Source: Muribaculaceae bacterium
GTDB lineage: Bacteria > Bacteroidota > Bacteroidia > Bacteroidales > Muribaculaceae
Direction: 5' to 3'
DNA length: 19,287 bases
Assembly: GCA_014867205.1 (NCBI GenBank)
Contig: WGUO01000037.1
Span: 1 to 19,287, forward strand
Shown: positions 1 through 7,482 of the stretch, in pieces
Position numbering within the stretch: position 1 is the first letter of the stretch
Layout of the letters: each line of letters begins with the position of its first letter
Translations under genes and position numbers: made by a program
The notes under the pieces: model-generated
Told to the model about the DNA's origin: nothing
Databases searched by the model: none
What the model saw: the letters and a program-made list of their open reading frames with translations, nothing else

Positions 1-1
1 C

Positions 2-58
2 GGCAACGTGAATATAACTGAATCGACCATAGAGACAGACAATATATTTGAGTTATGA
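2..58 (+). CDS. 3' end of an unknown gene, partial at window edge
   Basis: An open frame enters from the left edge and stops at the TGA at 56-58. The visible tail ends ...IETDNIFEL. Its stop overlaps the start of the next gene in an ATGA arrangement, so the two are probably translationally coupled. Because the next gene is an XRE antitoxin-like protein, this could be the end of a HigB/RelE-type toxin, but the 18 visible residues carry no diagnostic motif and the assignment rests on context only. Confidence 0.45.
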   Translation, partial: GNVNITESTIETDNIFEL

Positions 59-321
59 AACGTACAACCAGAACACTTGAAGAGATGCTCGGTCCAATTC
101 CTGCACACATCCAAGCAGAAGTGGATCTATCTCTTGAAATATCCGACCGCATTGATGCTCTTATGCGTCAACGAGGCTTATCTAAGAAACAATTTGCCGA
201 CGCTCTCGGCCGCAAGCCGAGCGAAATTACCAAATGGCTGAGCGGTCAACACAACTTTACCTCAGCCACTCTCGCTATGCTTTCCTCGTTCTTCGGAAAG
301 CCCATTATTTCAATTGGTTAA
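55..321 (+). CDS. XRE-family helix-turn-helix protein, antitoxin-like (HigA type)
   Basis: A small protein of 88 residues. An N-terminal helical stretch is followed by a Cro/C1-type HTH at about residues 30-65: RQRGLSKKQFADALGRKPSE then ITKWLSGQHNF, the usual 'K-Q-x-A-x-x-L-G-x-x-x-S-E-I-x-x-W-L-S-G' pattern. The length and the HTH placed near the C-terminus match antitoxins of HigBA/RelE-type modules, which bind their own promoter and neutralise the toxin. The ATG overlaps the stop of the upstream partial gene, consistent with a toxin-first operon, but the toxin lies outside the window, so a stand-alone regulator cannot be excluded. Its 3' end converges on hemW. Confidence 0.75.
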   Translation: MKRTTRTLEEMLGPIPAHIQAEVDLSLEISDRIDALMRQRGLSKKQFADALGRKPSEITKWLSGQHNFTSATLAMLSSFFGKPIISIG

Positions 322-385
322 AACCTATTACAAAACTCCGGTTTTTACATTTAATCTCTTCTCAGAATTATACCAGCCTATTGTT

Positions 386-1555
386 TTAGAACAGGGAGGC
401 GAAGATTTCGTCGGAGATCATGATGCCGTCGCGGGTCAACGCGAGGCGCCCTTCTGTCGGGAGCTGTTTAGGAAGAGCTGAAAGTGATGAGTCAGGCAAG
501 ACGAGTGTAAGTAAGCCGGCGGCGAGCCAGCGGTGCGAGTCGCGAAGCAGCCTATGCGTTTCCGACTCGCCAAACCTGCGACTGAACTCCGTGAGGTCCA
601 GTCCGTCGCGCGTGCGCAACCGGGTCATAATCATTTCCTCGCGCAATTCATCGTCGCCGAGCGTCTCGGATTCGGCCGGTAATTCTCCGACTCCTTTTCC
701 CCAGTAATTAAGATATGCGCGGAGATCGGGGAGGTTCGCGGTTCTGAGCCGGTCCCCGTCGTAACTGTGCGCCCCCGGTCCAAGACCTATATAAGGCACA
801 CCCTGCCAATACGCACTGTTATGCCGCGACCGGAAACCGGGCTTGGCATAATTCGAGATTTCATACTGTTCATAACCGGCCCCGGCCAGCATCTCCGAAA
901 GCATCCGGAACATGTCAGCGCTCGCCTGCTCGGACTGCTCGGCGAGTCGCCCCTCATCGCGAAGCCGAGTCAGTGCCGTGCGCTCCTCATACATCAGGGA
1001 GTACACCGACACATGCTTCGGACTCATGGCAATGATCCCCTCAACCGATTTCCTTAGCGATTCAAGGGTCTGGCCCGGCAACCCGAACATCAGGTCAAGG
1101 CTGACATTGTCAAACCCACGGCGAAGCACCTCATAAGCCTCACGGGCCCGGCTGGCATCATGACGCCGCCCTATCACATGCAATTCGGCATCGACAAGTG
1201 ACTGCACTCCCATGCTCACTCGGTTGACGCCCGACTCACGCCATACAGACGCCAGTCCCGGTGTGACATCATCGGGATTGACCTCAACAGTAAATTCAGT
1301 GACATTGCCGGTGAGTTCAAGAAGCCCCTCGGCAAGTCGCCGGAATTTCGCCTCCGGAAGAAGCGAAGGCGTACCCCCTCCTATATATATTGTGTCAATC
1401 CCGGCGCGCATCGACGGGTGCAGCCGCTCGCGAGCCTCGGCGAGAACCGCCGATACATAGTCACCCCACACCGCAAGCCTCTCGCCCACCGTATAGAAAT
1501 CACAATAAATACACCTCCGCCTGCAGAAAGGCACATGCACATACAATCCCGACAT
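386..1555 (-). CDS. hemW: HemW-like radical SAM protein (haem chaperone, formerly 'oxygen-independent coproporphyrinogen III oxidase')
   Basis: This 389-residue protein has the radical SAM cluster motif CxxxCxxC at residues 11-18 (CRRRCIYCDFY), the SAM-binding IYIGGGTPSLL segment near residue 57-67, and the later block HNSAYWQGVPYIGLGPGAHSY typical of the HemN/HemW family. The length suits HemW (about 380) rather than true HemN (about 450), and the fourth cysteine of HemN (CxxxCxxCxC) is absent, with D at that place. HemW is thought to bind and deliver haem in the cytoplasm; HemN would oxidise coproporphyrinogen III. The gene diverges from the EF-G2 gene across a 177-bp region. The start codon is the one just before the conserved VHVPFC; a TAnnTTTG-like -7 box lies 25 bases upstream. 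Confidence 0.9.
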   Translation of the reverse strand: MSGLYVHVPFCRRRCIYCDFYTVGERLAVWGDYVSAVLAEARERLHPSMRAGIDTIYIGGGTPSLLPEAKFRRLAEGLLELTGNVTEFTVEVNPDDVTPGLASVWRESGVNRVSMGVQSLVDAELHVIGRRHDASRAREAYEVLRRGFDNVSLDLMFGLPGQTLESLRKSVEGIIAMSPKHVSVYSLMYEERTALTRLRDEGRLAEQSEQASADMFRMLSEMLAGAGYEQYEISNYAKPGFRSRHNSAYWQGVPYIGLGPGAHSYDGDRLRTANLPDLRAYLNYWGKGVGELPAESETLGDDELREEMIMTRLRTRDGLDLTEFSRRFGESETHRLLRDSHRWLAAGLLTLVLPDSSLSALPKQLPTEGRLALTRDGIMISDEIFASLF

Positions 1556-1579
1556 ATACTTTGCATATCAAATTTCTTG

Positions 1580-1587
1580 CAAAAATA
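1580..1587 (-). promoter_or_regulatory. Probable -7 box of hemW
   Basis: On the - strand this reads TATTTTTG, a match to the Bacteroidales -7 element TAnnTTTG, giving a short 5' UTR of about 20 nt. No TTTG lies 19-21 bases upstream; instead the right half of the dyad at 1602-1619 begins there, so the promoter may depend on, or be blocked by, a protein bound at the dyad. Confidence 0.35.
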
Positions 1588-1601
1588 GTAAAAATTTCAA
1601 A

Positions 1602-1619
1602 TTATGTTACACAACATAA
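1602..1619. promoter_or_regulatory. Perfect dyad TTATGTT-acac-AACATAA, CRP/FNR-size operator candidate
   Basis: The 18-bp sequence TTATGTTACACAACATAA has two exact 7-bp half sites around a 4-bp spacer, the geometry of CRP/FNR-superfamily sites. It sits between divergent hemW and EF-G2, centred about 55 bp upstream of the hemW start and about 122 bp upstream of the EF-G2 start. No RNA-terminator features accompany it. EF-G2 of Bacteroides thetaiotaomicron is known to be activated by the Crp-family regulator Cur under carbon limitation, so this is a plausible site, but I have not matched it to a known Cur consensus. Confidence 0.5.
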
Positions 1620-1732
1620 AAGCACACCATTGATATTATCATAAAAATTCGTAAATTGCGAACGAAATCAGGGGAACCCCTCTCCCGCACCCTGCATCAA
1701 TTGCCATTCATAACTTAAAATCTTAATATCTT

Positions 1733-3889
1733 ATGAAGATTTACAAGACAAACGAAATCAAGAACATCGCCCTTTTAGGATCGAAGGGCTCGGGGAAAAC
1801 CACACTCGCAGAATCGATGATCTACGAGTGTGGAGTTATAAAACGTCGCGGCACGATCGAGGCTGGCAACACCGTGTCAGATTATTTCCCCGTTGAGAAG
1901 GAGTATGGATACTCGGTATTCTCAACGGTTTTCAATGCCGAATTCAACAACAAGAAACTCAATATAATCGACTGCCCGGGAGCGGATGACTTCGTGGGCA
2001 ACGCCTACACGGCCCTCGGCGTGTGCGACATGGGCCTTATCCTCGTTGACGCCGAGCATGGCGTCGAGGTCGGCACACAGAACATCTTCCGTACAACCGC
2101 ACAGCTCAAGAAACCGGTGATCTTTGCCATCAACCAGATGGATGCCGAGAATGCCGACTACGAGAGCACCGTGGAGCAGCTTCAGGAAACTTTCGGAAGC
2201 CACGTGGTGCAGATACAGTATCCTCTCGAGTCGGGTCCCGGTTTCCACTCGATGATCGACGTGCTTCTCATGAAGAAGTATGAATGGGGACCCGACGGAG
2301 GCGTTCCGACCATAAGCGAGATTCCGGCCGAGGAGATGGGCCGCGCCCGCGAGCTCAACCAGAAACTCGTGGAGGCAGCCGCCGAGAACGATGAGAGCCT
2401 GATGGACAAGTTCTTCAGCGACGAGCCGCTGACCGAGGACGAACTCCGCATGGGTATCCGCAAGGGTCTCGTGAACCGTGACATCTTCCCCGTGGTTGTC
2501 CTTTCAGCCGCCAAGGATATGGGCGTTCGCCGTCTCATGGAGTTTGTCGGCAACGTATGCCCGTTTGTCAGCGATATGCCTGCGCCTGTCACCACCACCG
2601 GCGTAGAGGTCAAGCCCGATGCCAACGGCCCTCTCTCGGTATTCTTCTTCAAGACCTCGGTAGAGCCGCATATCGGCGAGGTCAGCTACTTCAAGGTGAT
2701 GAGCGGCACACTCAAGGCCGGTGATGACCTCGAGAACGCCACCCGTGGCGGTAAGGAGCGTCTCGCCCAGATATTCACCGTCTGCGGCCAGATCCGCACC
2801 CCGATCGACGCCCTCGAGGCCGGAGACATAGGCGCTTCCGTAAAGCTCAAGGATGTACGCACTGGCAACACTCTTGACGCCAAGGGCTGTGACTACCAGT
2901 TTGACTTCATCAAATATCCCGCGCCCAAGTATGTGCGCGCAATCCGTCCCGTCACCGAGAGCGACGGCGAGAAACTCTCGGCCATCCTCACCCGCATGCA
3001 CGAGGAGGATCCGACCTGGGTCGTTGAGCAGAGCAAGGAACTGAAGCAGACTCTGGTCAAAGGTCAGGGCGAGTTCCATCTCCGCACCCTCAAGTGGCGT
3101 ATCGAGAACAATGAGAAACTTCCCATCGTGTTCGAGGAGATGCGCATCCCCTACCGCGAGACGATCACCAAGGCCGCTCGCGCCGACTACCGTCACAAGA
3201 AGCAGTCGGGCGGCTCGGGCCAGTTCGGCGAGGTGCATCTGATCATCGAGCCTTACACCGAGGGCATGCCCGAGCCCGACAGCTATAAGTTCGGCAACCA
3301 GGAGTTCAAGCTCAAGATCCGCGACAAGCAGGAGATTCCATTGGAATGGGGCGGCAAGCTCGTGGTCTACGACTGCACGGTCGGCGGCTCGATCGACGCA
3401 CGTTTCATACCCGCTATCGTCAAGGGTCTGATGGACCGCATGGAGCAGGGTCCTCTTACCGGCTCATACGCACGCGACGTGCGCGTCATGATCTACGACG
3501 GTAAGATGCACCCGGTTGACTCGAACGAGATCTCGTTCCGTCTCGCTGGCCGCAACGCCTTCTCCGAGGCATTCCGTCAGGCTAACCCCAAGATCCTCGA
3601 GCCAATCTACGATGTCGAGGTGCTTACCCCCGGCGACATGATGGGCGACGTGATGAGCGACCTCAACGGACGCCGAGGCATCATCATGGGAACCGAGTCT
3701 GAGCACGGCATCGAGAAACTGAACGCCAAGGTGCCTCTGAAGGAGATGTCGAGCTATTCGACCTCGCTGAGTTCCATCACCGGCGGACGAGGCTCGTTCT
3801 CGATGAACTTCGCAAGTTACGAGCTCGTGCCCGGCGACGTTCAGGAGAAACTGCTCAAGGAATATGCGGAAAGCCATACAGAAGACTGA
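1733..3889 (+). CDS. fusA2: EF-G paralogue of the EF-G2 type, lacking canonical GTPase residues
   Basis: At 718 residues it has full elongation factor G architecture: G domain, domain II, and domains III-V (for instance GSGQFGEVHLIIEP, GRNAFSEAFRQANPKILEP, and a C-terminal GRRGIIMGTESEHG block). The G domain departs from translational GTPases. The P-loop is GSKGSGKT (16-23) instead of AHxDAGKT. Switch I has EYGYSV (57-62) where RGITI is usual. Switch II is DCPGADDF (80-87) instead of DTPGHVDF, so the catalytic histidine is Ala84. G4 is NQMD (134-137). This matches Bacteroides EF-G2, reported to support ribosome translocation without GTP hydrolysis and to be needed under carbon limitation and for gut colonisation. 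The closest alternative, a TetM-like ribosome protection protein, fits worse because of the altered G motifs. It is followed by a strong terminator and is probably monocistronic. Confidence 0.9.
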   Translation: MKIYKTNEIKNIALLGSKGSGKTTLAESMIYECGVIKRRGTIEAGNTVSDYFPVEKEYGYSVFSTVFNAEFNNKKLNIIDCPGADDFVGNAYTALGVCDMGLILVDAEHGVEVGTQNIFRTTAQLKKPVIFAINQMDAENADYESTVEQLQETFGSHVVQIQYPLESGPGFHSMIDVLLMKKYEWGPDGGVPTISEIPAEEMGRARELNQKLVEAAAENDESLMDKFFSDEPLTEDELRMGIRKGLVNRDIFPVVVLSAAKDMGVRRLMEFVGNVCPFVSDMPAPVTTTGVEVKPDANGPLSVFFFKTSVEPHIGEVSYFKVMSGTLKAGDDLENATRGGKERLAQIFTVCGQIRTPIDALEAGDIGASVKLKDVRTGNTLDAKGCDYQFDFIKYPAPKYVRAIRPVTESDGEKLSAILTRMHEEDPTWVVEQSKELKQTLVKGQGEFHLRTLKWRIENNEKLPIVFEEMRIPYRETITKAARADYRHKKQSGGSGQFGEVHLIIEPYTEGMPEPDSYKFGNQEFKLKIRDKQEIPLEWGGKLVVYDCTVGGSIDARFIPAIVKGLMDRMEQGPLTGSYARDVRVMIYDGKMHPVDSNEISFRLAGRNAFSEAFRQANPKILEPIYDVEVLTPGDMMGDVMSDLNGRRGIIMGTESEHGIEKLNAKVPLKEMSSYSTSLSSITGGRGSFSMNFASYELVPGDVQEKLLKEYAESHTED

Positions 3890-3943
3890 TGATATCAATT
3901 AGTGTCAATCCGCGATAATCAATCACAATCACTTATACATACC

Positions 3944-3985
3944 GAGCGTCCCGGCCATATGGCCGGGACGCTCTTATTATTATTC
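3944..3985 (+). terminator. Rho-independent terminator of the EF-G2 gene
   Basis: A perfect 13-bp stem, GAGCGTCCCGGCC / GGCCGGGACGCTC, with an ATAT loop is followed on the + strand by TTATTATTATT. It begins 54 bp after the EF-G2 stop and lies between convergent EF-G2 and ahpF; the T-rich side shows that it serves the + strand. Confidence 0.85.
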
Positions 3986-4011
3986 CCGCCCTATTTTTTA
4001 TCTCTGCCTTA

Positions 4012-5571
4012 TCACTCGACTCCACGAAGCCGGTCGTCGAATGCCGACAGGGCTGCCTTGGCACCCTCACCCATCGCAATCACAATCTGCTTGTAAGGCA
4101 CAGTCGTGACATCGCCTGCGGCATAGACACATGGCAGATCGGTGCGGCAGCAGGCATCCACCATTATCTCGCCTCGCCCGGTGGCGCCGACCTGAGGCAC
4201 GAACACCTCGCTGTTGGGCTGCAGCCCTATCTGCACGAATATTCCGGCCTCGTCGTAGTGACGGACCTCTCCGGTCAGACGGTCCTTCACGTCAAGGCCG
4301 GTCAGGGTCTTGCCGTCGCCGGTAACCCTGACTACCTGCTGCGAGAGATGCACGTAGACGTTGGGCAGGGTGCGGAGTTTCTCCTGAAGCACTGTGTCGG
4401 CCTTGAGCGTGTCGAGGAACTCGAACACGTCGACATGGCGGCAAATGCCGGCCAGGTCTATGGCAGCCTCGATGCCGGAGTTGCCGCCTCCCACCACAGC
4501 CACATCTCGTCCGGCGAAGAATGGCCCGTCGCAATGCACGCAGAAGGCCACGCCGTGGCCTATATAGTCCCTCTCGCCCGGTACGTCAAGACGGCGCCAG
4601 CGGGCACCGGTGGCGATCACTACCTGCGGCGCGCGGAACACCTCTCCCCCCCGCACTGTCACGCTCTTCATCTTCTGCTTAAGGTCTACGGACTCCACCG
4701 TGCGCGAGTCCATTATGTCGACAGGATAATCTGCGATATGGTTGCGCAGGTCGGCGGCAAGTCGCTCGCCTGTCGTATGAGTCACCGATATCAGGTTGTC
4801 TATGCCGGTAGTCTCGCCGACCTGACCCCCGATCTTCTGTGCCACGAGGGCCACCTTGAGTCCCTTACGGGCGGAATAGATGGCTGCGGAGGCTCCAGAC
4901 GGTCCTCCTCCAATCACTATCAGGTCATAATCACGCACCACTGCCTCAGCCTGCGCATCCGTCACTCCGAACCTGTCCTCAAGCCTGTCGAGGATCTCGC
5001 CGAGCGAGCCTTTGCCGACCCAGATCTGCTCTCCGTTGGCATAGACCGTCGGCACAGACTTTACGCCAAGTGCCTCAGCCTCGGCGACCGCCATATTGCC
5101 GTCGACGGTCTCGGACGATATGTTGTCGTTGTAGAGCGCCATCTGGTTCAGTGCCTGCACTACGTCGGGACAGTTGGTGCATTCAAGCGATACATATGTC
5201 GTGAGCGATATTTCCCCTTTCAGTCTCTTGATTCGCGATACGAGTGCCTTGTCGGGCAATGTCTTGCCCTGACCGTCGGCATTGAGCACAGCGAGAAGAA
5301 GCGATGTGAACTCATGGCCTCCCGGTATGCAGCGGAACGAGATTCCGGTCGGTACGCCGTCGCGCACCAGCGTGGCTACCGCCTTGTCGCTGTTGACATC
5401 CTCAACCTCGACCGCAAGGCGCGGCGAGGCTGTCGAGAAGTCGGTAAAGAACTGTATCATTTCCTTGCCTGAGGCGGTCGCGGAATTACACGAAAGCCTA
5501 AATATATAATCATGCCCGAGCGAGCCGAATATCTGACCCACCTGCTCAAGCAGTTCTTTTTCAAGTCTCAT
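4012..5571 (-). CDS. ahpF: Alkyl hydroperoxide reductase subunit F (NADH:peroxiredoxin reductase)
   Basis: AhpF passes electrons from NADH through FAD and two disulfides to AhpC. From the ATG at 5571 the protein has 519 residues, like E. coli AhpF (521). An N-terminal tandem thioredoxin-like domain carries CTNC at 131-134 (VSLECTNCPDVVQALN); an FAD site GGGPSG is at 221-226; the catalytic disulfide CVHC is at 344-347; the NADH site GGGNSG follows at 361-366; and the C-terminal AGDVTTVPYKQIVIAMGEG is the thioredoxin-reductase FAD block. The frame is open 16 codons further upstream to 5619, but that extension lies inside the terminator-like hairpin and gives a non-family N-terminus, so MRLEKELLEQ is the better start. 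It follows ahpC at about 106 bp and converges on EF-G2. Confidence 0.95.
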   Translation of the reverse strand: MRLEKELLEQVGQIFGSLGHDYIFRLSCNSATASGKEMIQFFTDFSTASPRLAVEVEDVNSDKAVATLVRDGVPTGISFRCIPGGHEFTSLLLAVLNADGQGKTLPDKALVSRIKRLKGEISLTTYVSLECTNCPDVVQALNQMALYNDNISSETVDGNMAVAEAEALGVKSVPTVYANGEQIWVGKGSLGEILDRLEDRFGVTDAQAEAVVRDYDLIVIGGGPSGASAAIYSARKGLKVALVAQKIGGQVGETTGIDNLISVTHTTGERLAADLRNHIADYPVDIMDSRTVESVDLKQKMKSVTVRGGEVFRAPQVVIATGARWRRLDVPGERDYIGHGVAFCVHCDGPFFAGRDVAVVGGGNSGIEAAIDLAGICRHVDVFEFLDTLKADTVLQEKLRTLPNVYVHLSQQVVRVTGDGKTLTGLDVKDRLTGEVRHYDEAGIFVQIGLQPNSEVFVPQVGATGRGEIMVDACCRTDLPCVYAAGDVTTVPYKQIVIAMGEGAKAALSAFDDRLRGVE

Positions 5572-5586
5572 AATTCTACTGATTTT

Positions 5587-5629
5587 AAAAATGGCTGTCC
5601 GTCTGGTGTTCAACCGCACGGACAGCCAT
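5587..5629 (-). terminator. Intercistronic terminator/attenuator between ahpC and ahpF
   Basis: A perfect 12-bp inverted repeat, ATGGCTGTCCGT / ACGGACAGCCAT, with a 15-nt loop is followed on the - strand by TTTTT. It lies about 50 nt after the ahpC stop and about 16 nt before the ahpF start. Such a hairpin would end most ahpC transcripts and let a minority read through into ahpF, giving more AhpC than AhpF. Confidence 0.8.
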
Positions 5630-5677
5630 AATTCTATTCAACAATTACAGTTTTCGCACCAGTCCCTCGGGCGCATA

Positions 5678-6265
5678 TTATAGTTTGCCTACGAGGTCAA
5701 TGCTGGGCTTGAGTGTGTCGGCGCCCTTCTTCCACTTTGCGGGGCAGACATCTCCGGGGTGACCGGCCACGAAGAGGGCGGCCTCAACCTTACGGACAAG
5801 CTCGTCGGCATTGCGGCCGATATTGTTGTCGTTGATCTCGACAATCTTTACAAGACCCTCGGGGTTAACTACGAACGTGCCACGGTAAGCCATGCCGTCA
5901 CTCTCGATCATCACGCCGAATGCGCGTGCAAGCAGTCCGGTCGGGTCAGCCAGCATGGGGTATTCTATCTTCTTGATACGCTCGGATGTGTCATGCCAAG
6001 CCTTGTGTACGAAGTGAGAGTCGGTGCTGACCGAGAATACCTCTACACCCATGTCCTTGAGTTGCGCGTATTTGTCCTGCAGGTCCTCGAGTTCGGTCGG
6101 GCAGACGAACGTGAAGTCTGCGGGATAGAAAAAGAATATTACCCATTTCCCCTCGATGTCCTTGTTGGTGACCTCGCGGAACTCGCCGTTATGATACGCC
6201 ATCACCTTGAACTCGGGGACGGCGGCATTGATGATTGGTTCTCTTGTGATTTTATTGTCTTCCAT
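5678..6265 (-). CDS. ahpC: Peroxiredoxin, alkyl hydroperoxide reductase subunit C
   Basis: This 195-residue typical 2-Cys peroxiredoxin reduces H2O2 and organic peroxides in the cytoplasm and is re-reduced by AhpF. The peroxidatic Cys55 is in FFFYPADFTFVCPTELEDL and the resolving Cys174 is in HPGDVCPAKWKKG; both motifs are intact. The N-terminus starts at MEDNKITREPIINAAVPEFK. The gene is first in the ahpC-ahpF pair, and a hairpin with a T-run separates the two. I do not see an unambiguous TAnnTTTG promoter in the upstream 150 bp, nor a site I can call OxyR with confidence. Confidence 0.97.
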   Translation of the reverse strand: MEDNKITREPIINAAVPEFKVMAYHNGEFREVTNKDIEGKWVIFFFYPADFTFVCPTELEDLQDKYAQLKDMGVEVFSVSTDSHFVHKAWHDTSERIKKIEYPMLADPTGLLARAFGVMIESDGMAYRGTFVVNPEGLVKIVEINDNNIGRNADELVRKVEAALFVAGHPGDVCPAKWKKGADTLKPSIDLVGKL

Positions 6266-6668
6266 AGTCTATATAAATTAAACATTACAGCCTTAAGATG
6301 ATCAATCCACTCATTGCCAATAAACTGATTCGCGCATTAACTCACTATCAATGAGCCTGAACATTGTTCCATTATCAGTGCGCTCCCCAACCACTTTATT
6401 ATCAATTAGTCGATTGACGTCACTTGTACGCCTTTCACAAAACAGAACGTCTCCGGCGCCCCCAAAGTTTTCTAATAAATGTTAACTATTGTCACAGAAA
6501 AAGCATATAGGCTTTACCTCAATGTCACAAAAACAACGGCAAAAACTGTACCTGTGCAGAGGTCTGAAAAGACCTTGACGATTAGTAGCCTTAAAATTAA
6601 AGGGAATTACTGACACTCGCAAGCAATGGACAATATGAACAAGTAATCTTCTTCTGGCATACTCGCGC
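6266..6668. other. 403-bp non-coding stretch between ahpC and the HepT gene
   Basis: This is an AT-rich intergenic region with no convincing gene on either strand. The left part must hold the ahpC promoter, but I could not place its boxes. The right part holds the 44-nt repeat copy at 6547-6590. From here the base composition falls and accessory genes begin. Confidence 0.6.
6547..6590 (+). repeat. Solo copy of the 44-nt hairpin repeat
   Basis: It matches 16022-16065 at 41 of 44 positions in the same orientation. The shared order is TGTACCTGTGC, a hairpin (AGGTCT-GAAA-AGACCT at 6560-6575), then a short linker ending AGTAGCC. Beyond AGTAGCC this copy loses similarity: the CCGGGTACACGG block present in the 16-kb element is missing. 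It looks like a dispersed end module. Confidence 0.85.
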
Positions 6669-7004
6669 TTATTTCAAGAGTTGAGTAACTTCCTCCTTCA
6701 ACTTAGGAATATCGTTGATGATGATATTCCAGATGATATGCGGCTCAAGAGTATCGTAAGCATGAACGACATAATTACGTGTGCCCTTAATGTTTTTCGC
6801 GTTTGTTATTGGGATATCAGCATCAATGTGCAGAATCTTAGACATCGCCTCGCCGATAATACTTACGTTTCTCTCTATAGCCCTTTTAAACATCAGGTCA
6901 TCGAGATATACTTGATACTGGCGTGGCCTTTGACTAAGGAACAATTCAATTTCCTCTATTGCCTGAAGAATGTCATGAAGATACTTCTTGATAGTCCTAT
7001 CCAT
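6669..7004 (-). CDS. hepT: HepT-like HEPN ribonuclease toxin
   Basis: A 111-residue helical protein of the DUF86/HepT family. The catalytic RX4HXY motif is present as R76-NYVV-H81-A-Y83 (TRNYVVHAYD), preceded by the ERNVSIIGEAMSKI segment typical of the family. HEPN toxins cleave RNA; in the studied HepT/MntA pair the antitoxin nucleotidyltransferase adenylylates the motif tyrosine (here Tyr83) and silences the toxin. Its start overlaps the end of the nucleotidyltransferase gene by 8 bp, so the pair is co-translated. All motif residues are intact, so the toxin should be active. Codon use is more AT-rich than in ahpCF or EF-G2, suggesting acquisition by transfer. Confidence 0.85.
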   Translation of the reverse strand: MDRTIKKYLHDILQAIEEIELFLSQRPRQYQVYLDDLMFKRAIERNVSIIGEAMSKILHIDADIPITNAKNIKGTRNYVVHAYDTLEPHIIWNIIINDIPKLKEEVTQLLK

Positions 7005-7299
7005 ATATGAGTTGTTTTGTTTCCTCTAATTCTTCCTTAAAATAGGGATTCCTAATGCAATCCTCATCGACAAGGTCTATTCTTCTTCCCATCAGTTCTT
7101 GCAACCCCATGTAGAACTGGATTCGATTCTCTCCTGCAACCAATGGATCCTCCTCCGGATGGAATGTCGCTGAAAAATCGACATCACTATTGTCGTTGAA
7201 TCGAGGAGTAAGAATCGAGCCGAATACATAAAGGGTCTTCACCTTATACTTCCTGCATAAGGCAATTATCTTTTGAATGTTGTCCGTTATAAGGTGCAT
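6997..7299 (-). CDS. mntA: MntA-like minimal nucleotidyltransferase antitoxin
   Basis: The protein is 100 residues long. The nucleotidyltransferase signature GSX10DXD is exact: G27-S28, ten residues, then D39-V40-D41 (FGSILTPRFNDNSDVDF), with a later acidic strand RRIDLVDED supplying the likely third metal ligand. Proteins of this size beside HepT transfer AMP from ATP to the toxin tyrosine. It is the first gene of the pair, with a consensus promoter about 70 bp upstream. The gene could be annotated only as 'nucleotidyltransferase domain protein', but the overlap with an intact RX4HXY partner makes the antitoxin role likely. Confidence 0.85.
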   Translation of the reverse strand: MHLITDNIQKIIALCRKYKVKTLYVFGSILTPRFNDNSDVDFSATFHPEEDPLVAGENRIQFYMGLQELMGRRIDLVDEDCIRNPYFKEELEETKQLIYG

Positions 7300-7368
7300 A
7301 TCCCGTAGCTGTTTAAATGGAATAAAATAACAGAGGTCCGCGGATTAGAGGCATTCGCAGTATATTAC

Positions 7369-7400
7369 CAAACTTAACTTCCCACCCGTAAAGTTACAAA
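7369..7400 (-). promoter_or_regulatory. Consensus Bacteroidales promoter of the mntA-hepT pair
   Basis: On the - strand TTTG (7400-7397), a 20-nt spacer and TAAGTTTG (7376-7369) match TTTG-N20-TAnnTTTG exactly. Transcription would start near 7362, leaving a leader of about 60 nt before the mntA ATG at 7299. Confidence 0.75.
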
Positions 7401-7432
7401 AAAGTAATCAAACTACCAAAATGGGGACAAAA

Positions 7433-7480
7433 GTTGACTTCCCTATCTGAATCTATGCTGAATCTGACGAGACCCGACAA
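7433..7480 (-). pseudogene. 31-nt footprint of the ATPase P-loop codons, split by a 17-bp insertion
   Basis: Positions 7433-7450 are identical to 9757-9774, inside the codons for the Walker A stretch of the AAA ATPase. After an extra 17 bp (7451-7467), positions 7468-7480 match 9775-9787 with one change. Nothing else nearby is clearly related. It looks like a relic of an ATPase gene of the same family, or of a tandem duplication of the neighbouring block. There is no usable reading frame. Confidence 0.5.
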
Positions 7481-7482
7481 CT

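Noticed and set aside
320..346. AAAACC...GGTTTTT weak hairpin after the antitoxin gene
   Set aside because: Only six pairs with a long loop; could be a weak terminator but the evidence is too thin to list.
1671..1681. GGGGAACCCC palindrome in the EF-G2 leader
   Set aside because: The centre has two bases, so it cannot form a stable RNA hairpin without opening pairs; too short to call an operator.
4258..5472. A 404-codon open frame on the + strand
   Set aside because: It is antisense to ahpF, whose motifs are complete; the translated product shows no family pattern. High GC codon bias creates long opposite-strand frames here.
5572..5619. Upstream ATG for ahpF adding 16 residues
   Set aside because: The extension is coded by the terminator-like hairpin and does not match the AhpF N-terminus, whereas MRLEKELLEQ does.
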